From Roseateles depolymerans (GTDB lineage: Bacteria; Pseudomonadota; Gammaproteobacteria; Burkholderiales; Burkholderiaceae_C): a stretch of 64,000 nucleotides of DNA. The notes beneath the pieces were generated by a model. It was not told where the DNA came from. It saw only the letters and a program-made list of their open reading frames with translations, and did not search any database. Positions 51,205 through 60,406 of this stretch are shown piece by piece. The position numbers were made by a program, and so were the translations under genes. Location of the stretch: positions 142,693-206,692 of the forward strand of contig QFOD01000007.1 in assembly GCA_003241055.1 (NCBI GenBank), in the 5' to 3' direction. The number at the start of each line of letters is the position of its first letter. The first letter of the stretch is position 1.

Positions 51205-52689
51205 ATGGACGATTTTGACGTGGTGGTGGCGGGGGGCGGCATCAACGGCGCGGGCCTGGCGCGGGACCTGGCCGGGCGCGGCTGGCGGGTGCTGCTGGCC
51301 GAGGCCGACGACCTGGCCGCCCACACCTCGTCGGCCTCCACCAAGCTCATCCACGGCGGCCTGCGCTACCTGGAGACCTGGGAGTTCGGCCTGGTGGCCA
51401 AGGCGCTGCGCGAGCGCGAGGTGCTGCTGCGCGCCGCGCCCCACCTGATCCAGCCGCTGCGCTTCGTGCTGCCGCATGCACCGGGCCTGCGCCCGGCCTG
51501 GATGATCCGCCTGGGCCTCTTCCTGTACGACCACCTCGCCCGCCGCGAGCTGCTGCCCGGCTCGCGCGGGCTGAACCTGCGCGGCACCCCGCTGGGCGCC
51601 GCGCTCAAGCCCGGCTACACGCGGGGCTTCGAATACTCCGACGGCTGGGTGGACGACGCCCGGCTGGTGGTGGCCAACGCACAGGATGCCCACGCACGCG
51701 ACGCCGAGGTCCTGACCCGCTGCGCCGTCACCGAGGCGCAGCGCGCGCCCACGCACTGGGACATCACGCTGGCCAGCGGGCGGCGGCTGCGCAGCCGCGC
51801 GCTCGTGAACGCCACCGGCCCCTGGGCCGAGCGCTTCCTGAGCGAACGCGCTCGCGCCGCCGACGGCCGGCCGCTGGGCGGGCGCAGCCTGCGTCTGGTG
51901 AAGGGCAGCCACATCGTCGTGCCGCAGCGCTTCGCGCATGACCGCGCCTACATCTTCCAGAACCCCGACGGGCGCATCCTGTTCGCCATCCCCTACCAGG
52001 GCCGCTTCACGCTGATAGGCACCACCGACGTCGAACTGCCCGCGCACGAACTGCCCCCCGACCGCGCCGCCATCAGCGCCGACGAGACCGCCTACCTGTG
52101 CGAGCAGGCCAGCCGCTACCTGGCGCAAGACGTGACCCCGGCGGACGTGCTGTGGAGCTATGCCGGCGTGCGTCCGCTGCTGGACGAAGGCGGCAGTGCG
52201 TCCAGCGCCACCCGCGACTACCTGCTGGAGAGCGACACCAGCGGCGGCGCCCCGCTGCTCAACGTGTGGGGCGGCAAGCTCACCACCTACCGCCGGCTGG
52301 CCGAGGACGGCGCCGACGAGCTGGGCCGCCTGCTGGGCGACGAGCGCCCGGCCTGGACCCGCCACGCCATCCTGCCGGGCGGCAACCTGGGCGAGCATGG
52401 CGTGGACCTGGCCGGCTTCATCGCCGAACTGCAGGCCCGCCACCTCGGTGAACCGGCGGCCCGGCTGAGCCGCCTGGCTCATGCCTACGGCAGCGTCGCG
52501 GCCGAACTGCTGGCGCAGCCCGCCGGCGCCGAGGTCGCGCCGGGCCTGTTCGAGCGCGAGCTGCGGCATCTGGTGGATCACGAATGGGCGCGCAGCGCCG
52601 AGGACGTGCTGTGGCGGCGCAGCAAGCTGGGCCTGCACTGCACGCCCGATCAGCAGGCCGCAGTGGCGGCCTGGCTGGGCACGCGCTGA
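51205..52689 (+). CDS. glpD: Glycerol-3-phosphate dehydrogenase (aerobic, FAD)
   Basis: This 494-residue flavoprotein has the N-terminal FAD motif VVVAGGGINGAGLARDLAG and the STKLIHGGLRYLE segment of GlpD. It oxidises glycerol 3-phosphate to dihydroxyacetone phosphate, feeding electrons to ubiquinone at the inner membrane. It is divergent from glpK with only 22 bases between start codons, so both promoters must overlap the opposite gene. No glpR or glpF is adjacent. Confidence 0.96.
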   Translation: MDDFDVVVAGGGINGAGLARDLAGRGWRVLLAEADDLAAHTSSASTKLIHGGLRYLETWEFGLVAKALREREVLLRAAPHLIQPLRFVLPHAPGLRPAWMIRLGLFLYDHLARRELLPGSRGLNLRGTPLGAALKPGYTRGFEYSDGWVDDARLVVANAQDAHARDAEVLTRCAVTEAQRAPTHWDITLASGRRLRSRALVNATGPWAERFLSERARAADGRPLGGRSLRLVKGSHIVVPQRFAHDRAYIFQNPDGRILFAIPYQGRFTLIGTTDVELPAHELPPDRAAISADETAYLCEQASRYLAQDVTPADVLWSYAGVRPLLDEGGSASSATRDYLLESDTSGGAPLLNVWGGKLTTYRRLAEDGADELGRLLGDERPAWTRHAILPGGNLGEHGVDLAGFIAELQARHLGEPAARLSRLAHAYGSVAAELLAQPAGAEVAPGLFERELRHLVDHEWARSAEDVLWRRSKLGLHCTPDQQAAVAAWLGTR

Positions 52690-52692
52690 ACC

Positions 52693-53661
52693 GTGGCCTG
52701 GGGCCTCGTCTACGCGCTGGCCGCCGGCCTGATGTGGGGGCTGGTGTTCGTCGCGCCGCTGATGCTGCCGGGCTACGCACCCGCGCTGCTGACGGTGGGC
52801 CGCTACCTCGCCTTCGGCGTGCTCGCGGTGCCGCTGGCCCTGCTGCTGGACCGCCGCGCGCTGCGCGAGCTGCGGGCCGCCGACTGGCGCGAGGCCGCGC
52901 GGCTCAGCCTGATCGGCAACTTCCTGTACTACCTGTGCCTGTCCGCCGCCATCCAGCGGGCCGGCGCGCCGCTGCCCACCATGATCATCGGCACGCTGCC
53001 GGTGGTCATCGCCGTCAGCGCCAACCACCGCAACCGCCGGCGCGACGGCCAGCTGCCCTGGCCGCGCCTGCTGCCGGCACTGGGCCTGATGCTGGCCGGG
53101 CTGGCCTGCGTGAACCATGACGAACTGGCGGCGCTGGGCGCCGCCGTGGGCGATGGCCTGCGCCGCTACGCCGAGGGCGCGGCCCTGGCCGTGGCCGCCG
53201 TGGCCTGCTGGACCTGGTATCCGCTGCGCAACGCCGACTGGCTGCGCGCCCACCCCGACCGCAGCCCGCGCGCCTGGGCCACCGCTCAGGGCCTGATGAC
53301 GCTGCCCCTCGCGCTGGCCGGCCTGACGCTGCTGGGCGGTCTGCAGGTGCTGCTGCCGGGTCGGGTCTTGCCCGCGGACACCCACCTGCTGGGTCCGCAA
53401 CCGGCGGCCTTCGCCGGCCTGATGCTGGCCATCGGCCTGTTCGCCTCCTGGCTGGGCACGCTGTGCTGGAACGAGGCCAGCCAGCGCCTGCCCACCTCGC
53501 TGAGCGGCCAGCTCATCGTCTTCGAGACCCTGGCCGCCCTGGCCTATGCCTTTGCATGGAACGGCCGCTGGCCGCCGCCGGCCACGCTGCTGGGCATCGC
53601 GCTGCTGGTGGCCGGCGTGGTGTGGGCGCTGCGCATCAAGCCCCGGTCGGCTCACGACTGA
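52693..53661 (+). CDS. DMT-family (EamA) transporter
   Basis: This 322-residue protein has ten predicted membrane helices in two EamA halves (about 5-135 and 160-310). Members export amino acids or metabolites. It starts at GTG 52693, three bases after the glpD stop, and is probably co-transcribed with glpD; a glycerol-related role is possible but unproven. A 177-base gap follows with no other feature seen. Confidence 0.85.
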   Translation: MAWGLVYALAAGLMWGLVFVAPLMLPGYAPALLTVGRYLAFGVLAVPLALLLDRRALRELRAADWREAARLSLIGNFLYYLCLSAAIQRAGAPLPTMIIGTLPVVIAVSANHRNRRRDGQLPWPRLLPALGLMLAGLACVNHDELAALGAAVGDGLRRYAEGAALAVAAVACWTWYPLRNADWLRAHPDRSPRAWATAQGLMTLPLALAGLTLLGGLQVLLPGRVLPADTHLLGPQPAAFAGLMLAIGLFASWLGTLCWNEASQRLPTSLSGQLIVFETLAALAYAFAWNGRWPPPATLLGIALLVAGVVWALRIKPRSAHD

Positions 53662-53838
53662 AGCCCGGCCATGCCCCCCCTGCATGAGCGGCATAACGCC
53701 CGACGTCGCCTTGATCAGCGTCAGGGCGGCCCAGGCCCCGCCACCAGAATATGAGCACAAGGGCGCAAGAGGCCGGCCGACGAGCCAGGCCCGGAAGCCA
53801 GAGCCGGCCACGCCGGCACCGAGGGAAAGATAGATCTG

Positions 53839-54546
53839 ATGTCGAGTTCCACAGACGGCGCCGGCCCACCAGCCGACGGCCGTGCTGCGCCCTGCAGCCA
53901 ATGCTGGCAGGCGGCCCAGTGCCCGCAGAGCTGCCAGGACGGCCAGCCACGGTTGCCCCCCGCCGGGCAGGACGTGCGGCTGCGCAGCTTCCGGCGCGGC
54001 AGCCTCGCGCTGCGCGAGGGCGAGCGCCCGGAGCGCTGCATGTTCGTGAAGTCCGGCCTGCTGCTGATACGCCAGACCGGCCTGGATGGCATCGCCCGGG
54101 CCATCGCGGTGATCGGCCCCGGCTACCTGCTGGGCTTCACCTCGGCCCACATGCGCCAGGGCTCGCTGCTGAGCGCCCAGGCGCTGACGACGGTGTCAGC
54201 CTGCGAGCTGCCGGCCGGCGTGCCGGACCGGGTCTGCCTGGCCCGCTACACCCGGCAGTCGGTGAGCACGCTGGCCTCCTGGAGCCAGCTGATGCGCATC
54301 CCGCAGCTGCCGGCACGGCTGGCTGCCGCGCTGCACCTGATCGCGAGCGTGCAGCCCAGCCTCAGCACGCTGATGCCCAGCCAGTCCGTCCTGGCCGAGC
54401 TGCTGTGCGTGACCCGCGAGAGCGTCAACCGCAGCTGGCGCGAGTTCGAGGCCCGTGGCATCGTGCGCCGCCGCCACGGTCGCACCGTCGGGCTGGACCT
54501 GGAGGCTCTGCTGCACATCGCCCGCGGCGACGGTGCTGTGAGCTAG
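53839..54546 (+). CDS. FNR-type Crp-family regulator with cluster cysteines
   Basis: This 235-residue protein has an N-terminal Cys set C19-x2-C22-x5-C28 and an internal Cys122 in the segment SAQALTTVSACELP, matching the four [4Fe-4S] ligands of E. coli FNR in spacing and number. A cAMP-binding-like domain (about 45-150) and a C-terminal winged helix (recognition near VTRESVNRSW) follow. It is probably an oxygen-sensing regulator. Its targets are unknown; the next gene is a PAS-GGDEF-EAL protein 185 bases downstream. Confidence 0.88.
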   Translation: MSSSTDGAGPPADGRAAPCSQCWQAAQCPQSCQDGQPRLPPAGQDVRLRSFRRGSLALREGERPERCMFVKSGLLLIRQTGLDGIARAIAVIGPGYLLGFTSAHMRQGSLLSAQALTTVSACELPAGVPDRVCLARYTRQSVSTLASWSQLMRIPQLPARLAAALHLIASVQPSLSTLMPSQSVLAELLCVTRESVNRSWREFEARGIVRRRHGRTVGLDLEALLHIARGDGAVS

Positions 54547-54731
54547 CGCACAGCCGCTGCTTCCGCCCGCCGTCCAGCCACAGGCAACGCTTCCCACAAT
54601 CAAGCAGGGGTAGGCCGTCCCGGTCATGCCCGGCAGATCACATAGATCAAGACATGAGGGGGCAGGTTTTGACGGCGCAGCACGTGAGGAGGAGGGGGGC
54701 GAGGCAGACCCTGCCGGCGCAGGGCAGCCCC

Positions 54732-56492
54732 ATGCGCCTGGAGCTGTCGGCCAGCGAGAGCATTGCCTGGCCCAAGGTCGAGGCCATGCTGGACCTGCTG
54801 CCCGACGGCGCGCTGGTGGTGGATGCCGACGGCATCGTGCTGTTCGCCAATGCGGCGATGGCCGCGCTGTGCGGCCACGGCGCGCAGGCGCTGGCCGGCC
54901 AGCCCCTCGTGCAGCTGCTGCCGCCCGAATACCGCGAGCACCACCAGCAGCACATGCAGCGCTATCTGCACCAGCCGCAGCGCCGCGCCATGGGCCAGGT
55001 GCCGGCCCTGCACCTGTGGCATGCCGACGGGCTGCGCATCCCGGTCGACATCTCGCTGGGCATGCTGCAGCGCGGCGAGCACACGCTGACGCTGGCCGTG
55101 ATCCGCGACACCCGCGACATCGAGGCCATGCACGCGCGGCTGCGCCACCTGGCCATGCACGACAGCCTGACGGGCCTGTTCAGCCGGGCCATGTTCGGCG
55201 AGCTGCTGGCGCAGGCCGTGGGCCAGGTGCAGCGGGGCGGCCCGCCGCTGGCCGTGCTGCTGATCGACCTGGACGACTTCAAGGCCGTCAACGACGGCCA
55301 CGGCCACCAGGTGGGCGATGCACTGCTGCAGGAGGTGGCGCACCGCATGCAGAAGGTGCTGCGCAACGGCGACACGCTGGCCCGCCTGGGCGGCGACGAG
55401 TTCGCGGTGCTGCTGCGCGACCAGCAGGACGTCGCGCAATCCCTGGTGGTGGCCGAGAAGCTGGTGGAGGTGCTGAGCCAGCCCTGGCAGGCCAGCCACC
55501 ACGAGGTCTTCCCCGGCGCCAGCATCGGCATCGTGTTCGCGCCTCAGGACGGGCTGGATGCCGACACGCTGATGCGCCACGCCGACCTCGCCATGTACCG
55601 GGCCAAGGAGGCCGGCCGCAACACCTATGCGGTGTTCGACGTCCGCATGGCCCGGCAGATGGAGGAGCGCACCCGGCTGCACGCCCGGCTCAAGCGGGCG
55701 ATCGAGGGCGATGCGCTGCGCCTGCACTTCCAGCCGCAGATCTGCGCGCGCCAGGGCCGCGTGGTCGGCGTCGAGGCGCTGCTGCGCTGGCATGACCCGA
55801 CCCTGGGCGAGGTCGCCCCGGACCGCTTCATCGCCGTGGCCGAGCATTCCGGCCTGATCCAGCGCCTGGGCGAATGGGTCCTGGAGGCGGCCTGCCGGCA
55901 GATTTCGGACTGGCGCGAGCAGGGCCTGCAGCTGCGCGTGGCCATCAACATCTCGGCCCAGCAGCTGCGCCAGCCCCATTTCGCCGTGCGGCTGCAGCAG
56001 ACCCTGCTGCGCTGGCAGGTCGACCCCGCCCAGATGGAGCTGGAGATCACCGAGACCGCCGCGATGACGCAGCGCGAGCAGGCCGAGGAGCTGCTGCACC
56101 AGCTCGCCCGCATGGGCGTGGCGCTGGCGCTGGACGACTTCGGCACCGGCTACTCGTCGCTGGACCACCTGCGCCAGCTGCCCATCACGCGGCTGAAGAT
56201 GGACCGCGCCTTCATCCAGGGCATCACCCACGATGCCGGCGATGCCATGCTGGCCCGCGCCATCATCGGCCTGGCCCGCACGCTTGGAAAAACCGTGGTG
56301 GCCGAAGGCGTGGAGCAGGAGGCGCAGCGCCGCTTCCTGTGCAGCGAGGGCTGCGACGAGCTGCAGGGCTGGCTGTTCTCGCGCGCCGTGCCGCCCGAGG
56401 ACCTGCCCGCGCTGGTGCAACGGCTGCAGAGCCCCGATGCGCTGCAGCGCTGGTCGGCCGAGCAGGCCGCCGCCGCCGCGGACATGCGCTGA
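54732..56492 (+). CDS. PAS-GGDEF-EAL cyclic-di-GMP protein
   Basis: This 586-residue cytosolic protein has a PAS domain (about residues 15-130), a GGDEF domain with GGDEF at 220-224, and an EAL domain with EAL at 348-350 and the DDFGTGYSSL motif. Both catalytic motifs look intact, so it may make and break cyclic di-GMP, with the PAS module as sensor. The start at 54732 begins just before the PAS domain; an in-frame ATG at 54654 would add 26 unusual residues. Confidence 0.92.
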   Translation: MRLELSASESIAWPKVEAMLDLLPDGALVVDADGIVLFANAAMAALCGHGAQALAGQPLVQLLPPEYREHHQQHMQRYLHQPQRRAMGQVPALHLWHADGLRIPVDISLGMLQRGEHTLTLAVIRDTRDIEAMHARLRHLAMHDSLTGLFSRAMFGELLAQAVGQVQRGGPPLAVLLIDLDDFKAVNDGHGHQVGDALLQEVAHRMQKVLRNGDTLARLGGDEFAVLLRDQQDVAQSLVVAEKLVEVLSQPWQASHHEVFPGASIGIVFAPQDGLDADTLMRHADLAMYRAKEAGRNTYAVFDVRMARQMEERTRLHARLKRAIEGDALRLHFQPQICARQGRVVGVEALLRWHDPTLGEVAPDRFIAVAEHSGLIQRLGEWVLEAACRQISDWREQGLQLRVAINISAQQLRQPHFAVRLQQTLLRWQVDPAQMELEITETAAMTQREQAEELLHQLARMGVALALDDFGTGYSSLDHLRQLPITRLKMDRAFIQGITHDAGDAMLARAIIGLARTLGKTVVAEGVEQEAQRRFLCSEGCDELQGWLFSRAVPPEDLPALVQRLQSPDALQRWSAEQAAAAADMR

Positions 56493-56512
56493 TCAGGCCG
56501 CCGGCGAACCGC

Positions 56513-56998
56513 TCAGCCCGGCATCAGCGGCGCTGCCAGCCCGCGTCGGGCACAGGCCGCGCGGTAGTCCGCCAGGCGATCCGCCATGGTGATGCGGCGC
56601 AGCAGCCCCCCTTGCTCGTCGACATAGTCCACATCGCCCAGCACCACGACCTGCAGCACCAGCGGCTGCGCCCCCGCGGCCGCCCAGTGGTCGACCTGCC
56701 CGGCGGGCTCGAAGGCGTAGGCGCCGGGCCCAAGCAGCCGGCCGTCGGCCAGCTGCCGCCAGCCCTGCAGATGAAAGCCGTGCACCTCGCCGCGGTGGCG
56801 ATGCCGCGCCATGCGGGTGCCGGGCGCCAGGCGCATCAGCTCCACCCAGCCGCCCGAGGCCATGAACTGCAGCGGCAGCGAGCCCTTCCCCTCGCCCTCG
56901 CCCAGCCAGTCATCCAGCCCGGCGCACGCCAGCGCCGCCTCAACCTGCGGACACACATGGGGCAGCAGGCCCTGCAAGGCTGTGCTCGAGCTCGTCAT
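56513..56998 (-). CDS. Cupin protein, 2,4'-dihydroxyacetophenone dioxygenase-like
   Basis: This 161-residue single-domain cupin has the metal-site strand GTRMARHRHRGEVHGFHLQG (His/His/Glu and a late His), as in 2,4'-dihydroxyacetophenone dioxygenase and ChrR-like cupins. It may be an iron or zinc dioxygenase or binding protein; substrate unknown. It is divergent from the MocR regulator gene with an 80-base spacer, so it is the likely target of that regulator. Confidence 0.75.
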   Translation of the reverse strand: MTSSSTALQGLLPHVCPQVEAALACAGLDDWLGEGEGKGSLPLQFMASGGWVELMRLAPGTRMARHRHRGEVHGFHLQGWRQLADGRLLGPGAYAFEPAGQVDHWAAAGAQPLVLQVVVLGDVDYVDEQGGLLRRITMADRLADYRAACARRGLAAPLMPG

Positions 56999-57078
56999 CG
57001 GTGTTCTCCTTCAATGGGACAGGACCGCAGATTGCCTGCTCAAATGGCTCCTAGAAAGCACCAAGTTCTGCATCATTC

Positions 57079-58533
57079 ATGGATCCAAGCCTGGAACTCG
57101 ACCTGAGCGCCGCCCCACCCGGACAGCGCCTCAGCAGCCTGCATGCCGCGCTGCGCGATGCCATCGCCAGCGGCCGGCTGGCCGCCGGCCTGCGTCTGCC
57201 GTCGTCACGCGAGCTGGCCGCGCGCGTGGGCGTGTCGCGCAACACCGCCGTGGCCGCCTATGAACTGCTCGCCGCGGAGGGCTGGCTGTTGGCACGCGGC
57301 AGCGCCGGCAGCTATTTGGCCGACCTGCCCCGCGCAACGGCCCACCGGCCCGAGCGGGCGCAAATCGCGCCCTGGGCCGACAGGGCGCTGACGACGGCCG
57401 CCACGGCCAACTCGGCGCCAGATCACCGCCCCGCACCCACCCATAGCTTCAACACCGGCGTGCCCGACCTCAGCCGCTTTCCGTTCGAGGTGCTGCGCCG
57501 GCTGCAGACCCGCGCGCTGCAGGCGGCCGCACGCGCGCCAGCCGTGTACGCGCCGGCGCAGGGATTGCAGGCGCTGCGCGCGGCTCTGGCCGGCCACGCC
57601 TCGTCGTCCCGCGCGGTGGCCTGCAGCGCCGACGACGTGCTGGTGACCGCCGGCGCCCAGCAGGCCTTCGACCTGATCGCGCGCGTGCTCGTCACGCCCG
57701 GCCGCACCGTGGCGGCAGTGGAAGACCCCGGCTACCTGCCGCTGCGGGCCGCGCTGCGGGCCGCCGGTGCGCGGCTGGCGCCCGTGCCCGTGGACCGCGA
57801 AGGCCTGGTGGTGGCCGCGCTGCCGCGCGACGCGCGCATCGTGTGCGTGACCCCGTCGCACCAGTTCCCGCTGGGCGTGCCGCTGTCGCTGGCGCGCCGG
57901 CGTGAGCTGCTGAACTGGGCGGCGCAGCGGCAGGCCGTGATCATCGAGGACGACTACGACGGCGAATTCCGCTTCAGCGGCCGCCCGCTGGACGCGCTGC
58001 AGACGCTGGACCGCGACGGCCGCGTGTTCTACGTGGGTACGCTGTCCAAGAGCATGCTGCCGGCGCTGCGGCTGGGCTATCTGGTGGCACCAGCCTGGGC
58101 GCAGCCGGCGCTGCTGGCGGCCAAGCAGGCGGCCGACGGCGGCTCGCCCGCGCTGACCCAGGCCGCGGTGGCCGACTTCATCGCCGAGGGTCACCTCTTG
58201 CGCCATGTGCGCCGCATGCGCGCCGAGTACGCCGAGCGCCGCGGCGTGCTGGAGCAGCTGCTGCGGCGCCACCTGGGCGAGGCGGCCGACATCTATCCGG
58301 CCATCGCCGGCCTGCACCTGGCCGTCGGCCTGCCCGGCGATGCCGCCGCGCTGGCCCGGCGCGCTCGGGCCGTCGGCGTGGCCGTGGAGACGCTGGGCCG
58401 CTACCGCCTCGACGCCACAGACCAATGCCCGGCCGCCGACGCCGACGGTCTGGTGCTGGGCCTGGGCCTGCTGACGCCGGCCCGGCTGCCCGAGGCCGTG
58501 CGCCGCCTGGCCCGTGCGTTTGGCTCCCGCTGA
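57079..58533 (+). CDS. MocR/PdxR-type GntR regulator with aminotransferase domain
   Basis: This 484-residue protein has a GntR winged helix (residues 15-80; LRLPSSRELAARVGVSRNTAV) fused to a class I aminotransferase domain, with the PLP-lysine Lys324 in GTLSKSMLPALRLGY. MocR regulators bind PLP and an amine or amino acid to control vitamin B6 or catabolic genes. It is divergent from the cupin gene. Confidence 0.93.
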   Translation: MDPSLELDLSAAPPGQRLSSLHAALRDAIASGRLAAGLRLPSSRELAARVGVSRNTAVAAYELLAAEGWLLARGSAGSYLADLPRATAHRPERAQIAPWADRALTTAATANSAPDHRPAPTHSFNTGVPDLSRFPFEVLRRLQTRALQAAARAPAVYAPAQGLQALRAALAGHASSSRAVACSADDVLVTAGAQQAFDLIARVLVTPGRTVAAVEDPGYLPLRAALRAAGARLAPVPVDREGLVVAALPRDARIVCVTPSHQFPLGVPLSLARRRELLNWAAQRQAVIIEDDYDGEFRFSGRPLDALQTLDRDGRVFYVGTLSKSMLPALRLGYLVAPAWAQPALLAAKQAADGGSPALTQAAVADFIAEGHLLRHVRRMRAEYAERRGVLEQLLRRHLGEAADIYPAIAGLHLAVGLPGDAAALARRARAVGVAVETLGRYRLDATDQCPAADADGLVLGLGLLTPARLPEAVRRLARAFGSR

Positions 58534-58606
58534 ATGGCTAATCTTGGCCCTAGGCCCCGCGGGCCGTCCGGCCTAGGCTGGCGGTCTCGCCCTTCGAAAG
58601 CGCCTC

Positions 58607-59404
58607 ATGCCCTACTTCATGTGCTGCACCTGCGGCACCGAACACGACGAGCAGCCCACGCCACCGGCGCTGTGCCGCATCTGCAGCGATGAGCGGCAGT
58701 ACGTGGCCTGGGACGGCCAGGCCTGGACCACGCACGAGCAGCTGGCCGCCCATCACCGCCCCCGCATCGAGCGGGACCACGCGCTGCTGGGCGTGGGCCT
58801 GACGCCGCCCTTCGCCATCCCGCAGCGCGCGCTGCATCTGCCCGAAGCGGGCGTGCTGTGGGAAAGCACGGCACTGGTGACCGACGAGGCCGTGGCCGCG
58901 CTGCAGCGCCAGGGCGGCGTGGAGCGCATCTGCATCTCGCACCCGCATTTCTACTCGGCCATGGTGCGCTGGAGCGAGGCGCTGGGCGGCGTGCCGGTGC
59001 TGCTGCACGAGAACGACCGCGCCTGGGTGCAGCGCCACGCCCCCTGCCTGGAGTTCTGGCGGGGCGACACGCTGGACCTGGGCCGCGGCGCCCGGCTGCT
59101 GCGCTGCCCCGGCCATTTCCCCGGCAGCACGGTGCTGCACTGGGACGGCGGTGCCAACGGCCGGCCGGCCCTGCTGGCCGGCGACGCGCTGCACGTGGCC
59201 CGCGACCGCCGCCATGTGAGCTTCATGTACAGCGTGCCCAACCATGTGCCGGCCAGGCCGGCCCTGGTGCGCGAGACCCAGGCACGGCTGCGCGGCCTGG
59301 CCTTCGAGGATGTCTACGGCTTCACCTGGGGGCTGAACATCGTGGGCGACGGCCGCGCGGCGGTGGACGCCTCGTTCGAACGCTATTTCGACCAGCTGGG
59401 CTGA
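58607..59404 (+). CDS. MBL-fold hydrolase-like protein with altered metal motif
   Basis: This 265-residue protein has an N-terminal Cys pair region (MCCTCG and CRIC, possibly a zinc knuckle) and a metallo-beta-lactamase fold: the usual HxHxDH is HPHFYS here, while later ligands (CPGHFPGST and LLAGDAL) are present. Two expected ligands (Asp and second His) are replaced, so a mono-metal or different chemistry is likely. A relation to hydroxyacylglutathione hydrolase-like proteins is plausible. It is a single gene between MocR and the convergent phosphoesterase. Confidence 0.8.
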   Translation: MPYFMCCTCGTEHDEQPTPPALCRICSDERQYVAWDGQAWTTHEQLAAHHRPRIERDHALLGVGLTPPFAIPQRALHLPEAGVLWESTALVTDEAVAALQRQGGVERICISHPHFYSAMVRWSEALGGVPVLLHENDRAWVQRHAPCLEFWRGDTLDLGRGARLLRCPGHFPGSTVLHWDGGANGRPALLAGDALHVARDRRHVSFMYSVPNHVPARPALVRETQARLRGLAFEDVYGFTWGLNIVGDGRAAVDASFERYFDQLG

Positions 59405-59431
59405 GCGACGCCCGCCCTTGAATCCGGCGCT

Positions 59432-60208
59432 TCAGGCCGGCGCGAACACATCCAGCGTGAAGCCGGGGTCGAAGCCATCGGCCTCGCCCTTGCGCACATG
59501 ACCGCGCGCGTTGCTGACGATGCGCGTGCCGCCCAGCCGGTAGTCGTGCCGGCAGTGCAGGTGGCCGTGCAGCCACAGCCGCGCACCAGGCAGCAGGGCC
59601 TCGTCGTCATTGCAGAAGCTGGCCGTGCCGGGCTGACGGCCGTAGCGCGGATCGGCGCTCTTCAGGCTGGGCGCGAAATGCGTGATCGCGACGGTGGCGT
59701 CCCAGTCCGGCCCGACCTCACCCTTGGCCAGCTCGGCGGCCAGCCAGGCGCGGCACTCCAGCGCGCGCTCGCGCACGGCCGGCGCATCGAAGGGCAGGCC
59801 GTGGCGCGTGGCCTGCATCACCTTCTGGAAATAGCCGCCGGCCCGCAGCGCGCGCTCGCGCTGCGAAGGCCCGAAGGCGTCGAAATCGCACCAGCGCGTG
59901 CTGCCCACGAAACGCACCCGCCGCCCGGCGGCATCGCTCAGCACGCAGGCCTCGTCGTCCAGCATCTGCAGGCCCAGCGCCTGCACATGCGCGCGCAGCT
60001 CGGTGCGCGTGGCGTCCACGTCACGGCGGTCGAACTCGTGGTTGCCGGGCACGAACAGCACCGGCACCGGCCAGCCGCGGAACAGCTCGAACGAGCGCCA
60101 GCTGGTGTCGACGTCCCCCGCCAGCACCAGCAGCTCCGCCCCCGGCGCCGGCCGCGGCTCGAAGGCCTCGGTCTCCAGGTGCAGATCGGACAGCAGTTGC
60201 AGTTTCAA
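59432..60208 (-). CDS. Calcineurin-like metallophosphoesterase
   Basis: This 258-residue protein has the five phosphoesterase blocks: SDLHLE (Asp/His), LAGDVD, GNHEFD, ITHFAPS and HGHLHCR. It is a two-metal phosphodiesterase or phosphatase of unknown substrate, cytosolic. It lies on the minus strand just before the repeat-rich region at 60301-60404. Confidence 0.9.
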   Translation of the reverse strand: MKLQLLSDLHLETEAFEPRPAPGAELLVLAGDVDTSWRSFELFRGWPVPVLFVPGNHEFDRRDVDATRTELRAHVQALGLQMLDDEACVLSDAAGRRVRFVGSTRWCDFDAFGPSQRERALRAGGYFQKVMQATRHGLPFDAPAVRERALECRAWLAAELAKGEVGPDWDATVAITHFAPSLKSADPRYGRQPGTASFCNDDEALLPGARLWLHGHLHCRHDYRLGGTRIVSNARGHVRKGEADGFDPGFTLDVFAPA

Positions 60209-60300
60209 GGCTCAAACCCCATCAAAACGGCGCGCGCACCGCGCCGCCCCACATCCAGCTACTCCCGCTGATCCGGCTCTGCCGGGCAGCCCGTCGCTGC

Positions 60301-60317
60301 CAAGGCCAGAGGCCTTG
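60301..60317. repeat. Short palindrome in intergenic repeat cluster
   Basis: CAAGGCC-AGA-GGCCTTG, two perfect 7-base arms. It is the first of three palindromes in a row between the phosphoesterase and UPF0149 genes. Confidence 0.5.
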
Positions 60318-60329
60318 TCCTTCGCCAGG

Positions 60330-60356
60330 CACAAACAGTCCTCAGGACTGTTTGTG
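60330..60356. repeat. 27-base near-perfect palindrome
   Basis: CACAAACAGTCCT (60330-60342), C, AGGACTGTTTGTG (60344-60356): two perfect 13-base arms around a single base. It is part of the intergenic repeat cluster and could act as a bidirectional terminator, although T-runs are short. Confidence 0.6.
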
Positions 60357-60366
60357 TCCGGGCTCA

Positions 60367-60404
60367 GCCCCCTCGAGGGGGCGCGCGAAGCGCGTAGGGG
60401 GTGG
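60367..60404 (-). repeat. REP-like intergenic repeat, copy 2
   Basis: On the minus strand this reads CACCCCCTACGCGCTTCGCG then GCCCCCTCGAGGGGGC, matching the layout and much of the sequence of the unit at 6331-6366. It ends two bases before the UPF0149 stop. Confidence 0.55.
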
Positions 60405-60406
60405 TC

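Noticed and set aside
54631..54650. Possible FNR box before the PAS-GGDEF-EAL gene
   Set aside because: Only one half (ATCAA) is present; the opposite half at the required spacing is ATCAC, not TTGAT.
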